From NCBI RefSeq assembly GCF_010974945.1, contig NZ_JAAIVB010000012.1:271343-335342 (forward strand): 64,000 nt of DNA. The letters run 5' to 3'. A model generated the notes under the pieces. The model was not told the DNA's origin, ran no database searches, and saw nothing but the letters and a program-made list of their open reading frames with translations. Below, one piece after another: positions 63,282 through 64,000 of this stretch (position 1 is its first letter; every line of letters starts with the position of its first letter). Position numbers and translations under genes: made by a program. Origin of the DNA: Noviherbaspirillum galbum. GTDB lineage: Bacteria > Pseudomonadota > Gammaproteobacteria > Burkholderiales > Burkholderiaceae_D.

Positions 63282-63827
63282 ATGTCCAAAAAAGATCCCA
63301 GCGCCGAAGCCGGCACGCCCCCCAGCGCCATGCCGCCCGAATTCGATGCGCGCCACTTTCGCAATGCGCTGTCCCAGTTCGCCACCGGGGTCACGGTCAT
63401 CACGACCTGCCTGCCGGACGGCACCTTCCTCGGCCTGACGGCGAGCTCGTTCAATTCCGTGTCGCTTGACCCGCCGCTGGTGCTGTGGAGCCTGTCCAAG
63501 ACCGCCAGCAGCCTGCCGGTGTTCACCGGCAATTCGCATTACGTCATCAACATCCTCGCCGGCGACCAGGCGGCCCTGGCGGAGCGCTTCGCGATGCGCA
63601 TCGACAACCGCTTCGAAGGCGTCGATTTCGAACTCTCGCGCACCGGGCTGCCCATCCTCAAGGGCGTGGCGGCCTGGTTCGAATGCCACAACCGCAGCCG
63701 CTATCCCGAGGGCGACCACGTGATCTTCGTCGGCGAAGTCGAAAACTGCGAGGTCCAGCCCAGCCCCGCCCTCGTCTTCCACGGCGGGAAATTCGTTACC
63801 ACCAACCGAACCGGCAACGCCGGATAA
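63282..63827 (+). CDS. Flavin reductase-like domain protein
   Basis: 181 aa. FMN-binding split-barrel of the flavin reductase family: [79 protein letters not shown]. Supplies reduced flavin to a monooxygenase or acts as FMN reductase; partner unknown. A CATAAT near 63253 could be its -10. The glutaryl-CoA dehydrogenase gene starts 16 bp after, so cotranscription is likely. Confidence 0.88.
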   Translation: MSKKDPSAEAGTPPSAMPPEFDARHFRNALSQFATGVTVITTCLPDGTFLGLTASSFNSVSLDPPLVLWSLSKTASSLPVFTGNSHYVINILAGDQAALAERFAMRIDNRFEGVDFELSRTGLPILKGVAAWFECHNRSRYPEGDHVIFVGEVENCEVQPSPALVFHGGKFVTTNRTGNAG

Positions 63828-63843
63828 CTCCCGCAGGCCCGCC

Positions 63844-64000
63844 ATGACCGCATCCATGCCCTCCCAAACCAAGGCGCAATTCCACTGGGACGACCCGCTG
63901 CTGCTGGACCAGCAGCTCACCGACGAAGAACGCATGGTGCGCGACGCCGCCCAGGCCTACTGCCAGGACAAGCTGCAGCCGCGCGTGCTCGAAGCCTTCC
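63844..64000 (+). CDS. gcdH: Glutaryl-CoA dehydrogenase (partial)
   Basis: 52 codons from ATG 63844 to the window end. [20 protein letters not shown] followed by [22 protein letters not shown] is the N-terminus of GcdH, which oxidises and decarboxylates glutaryl-CoA to crotonyl-CoA in lysine and tryptophan breakdown. The catalytic part lies outside the window, so the call rests on the start only. Electrons would go to EtfAB, encoded at 22-24 kb. Confidence 0.8.
   Translation, partial: MTASMPSQTKAQFHWDDPLLLDQQLTDEERMVRDAAQAYCQDKLQPRVLEAF

Noticed and set aside
1..64000. CRISPR array, insertion sequence, prophage or integron
   Set aside because: No regularly spaced repeats, transposase, integrase or phage structural genes seen on reading the window.

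Overview
This window is a high-GC chromosomal segment of a betaproteobacterium, most likely Oxalobacteraceae (Herbaspirillum/Noviherbaspirillum/Massilia group). The indicators are the rpsP-rimM-trmD-rplS block, a DUF3579 gene, a CobD/CbiB-like protein next to a CoA-diphosphatase Nudix gene, several beta-type acyl-CoA dehydrogenases with etfBA, and long open antisense frames typical of about 65% GC coding DNA. Genus is inferred from protein resemblance only. I see no insertion sequence, phage, CRISPR array, rRNA or tRNA. About 70 genes are supported; the first (TAXI-type solute receptor) and last (glutaryl-CoA dehydrogenase) are cut by the window edges.

Layout. 0-2.6 kb: TAXI receptor, small HTH protein, small orphan protein, GlsB/YeaQ-type membrane protein. 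2.6-6.6 kb: histidine phosphatase-SDR-ACAD10/11-like dehydrogenase operon with a divergent LysR gene. 6.6-14.4 kb: chemoreceptor, fumC, DUF599, a large CHASE-PAS-GGDEF-EAL-REC protein, DUF3579. 14.6-18.6 kb: CobD/CbiB-like, Nudix CoA hydrolase, then rpsP-rimM-trmD-rplS with promoter and terminator. 18.7-25 kb: TM2, DUF1059 and DUF4864-like proteins, DmdC-type dehydrogenase, etfBA with a LiuR-like operator, tusA-like gene, Nudix. 25-33.5 kb: alaS, secreted repeat protein, ugpQ, PAS-GAF-GGDEF-EAL protein overlapping a CaiB/BaiF CoA-transferase, DUF2306 protein. 33.5-45 kb: LytS/LytTR two-component pair, glnS, HDOD protein, UdgX, orphan genes, HopJ-like protein, DUF2237 protein, thioesterase behind a 28-bp palindrome, Lrp/AsnC regulator. 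45-53 kb: envelope and redox block (DsbA-like, HDOD, MipA/OmpV, thioredoxin-TPR, PBP1a). 53-58 kb: small hydrophilic orphans, HNH protein, PA2778/PA2779 pair, metallophosphoesterase lipoprotein. 58-64 kb: thpR, tcdA, MFS carrier, pdxH, msrA, XRE regulator, flavin reductase, gcdH start.

How it fits together. Many genes feed acyl-CoA metabolism: three acyl-CoA dehydrogenases plus partial gcdH, the EtfAB electron acceptor, a CoA-transferase, a thioesterase and a CoA diphosphatase. A second theme is signalling (two EAL proteins with degenerate GGDEF sites, two HDOD proteins, a chemoreceptor, LytS/LytTR). A third is translation and RNA maintenance (alaS, glnS, trmD, rimM, L19, S16, tcdA, thpR). 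The least explained parts are the PA2778/PA2779 pair, the orphan pair at 41.0-41.8 kb, the orphan beside the HopJ gene, and GC-rich hairpins without U-tracts between convergent genes. No complete new system is proven; the PA2778/PA2779 pair is the best candidate for one.
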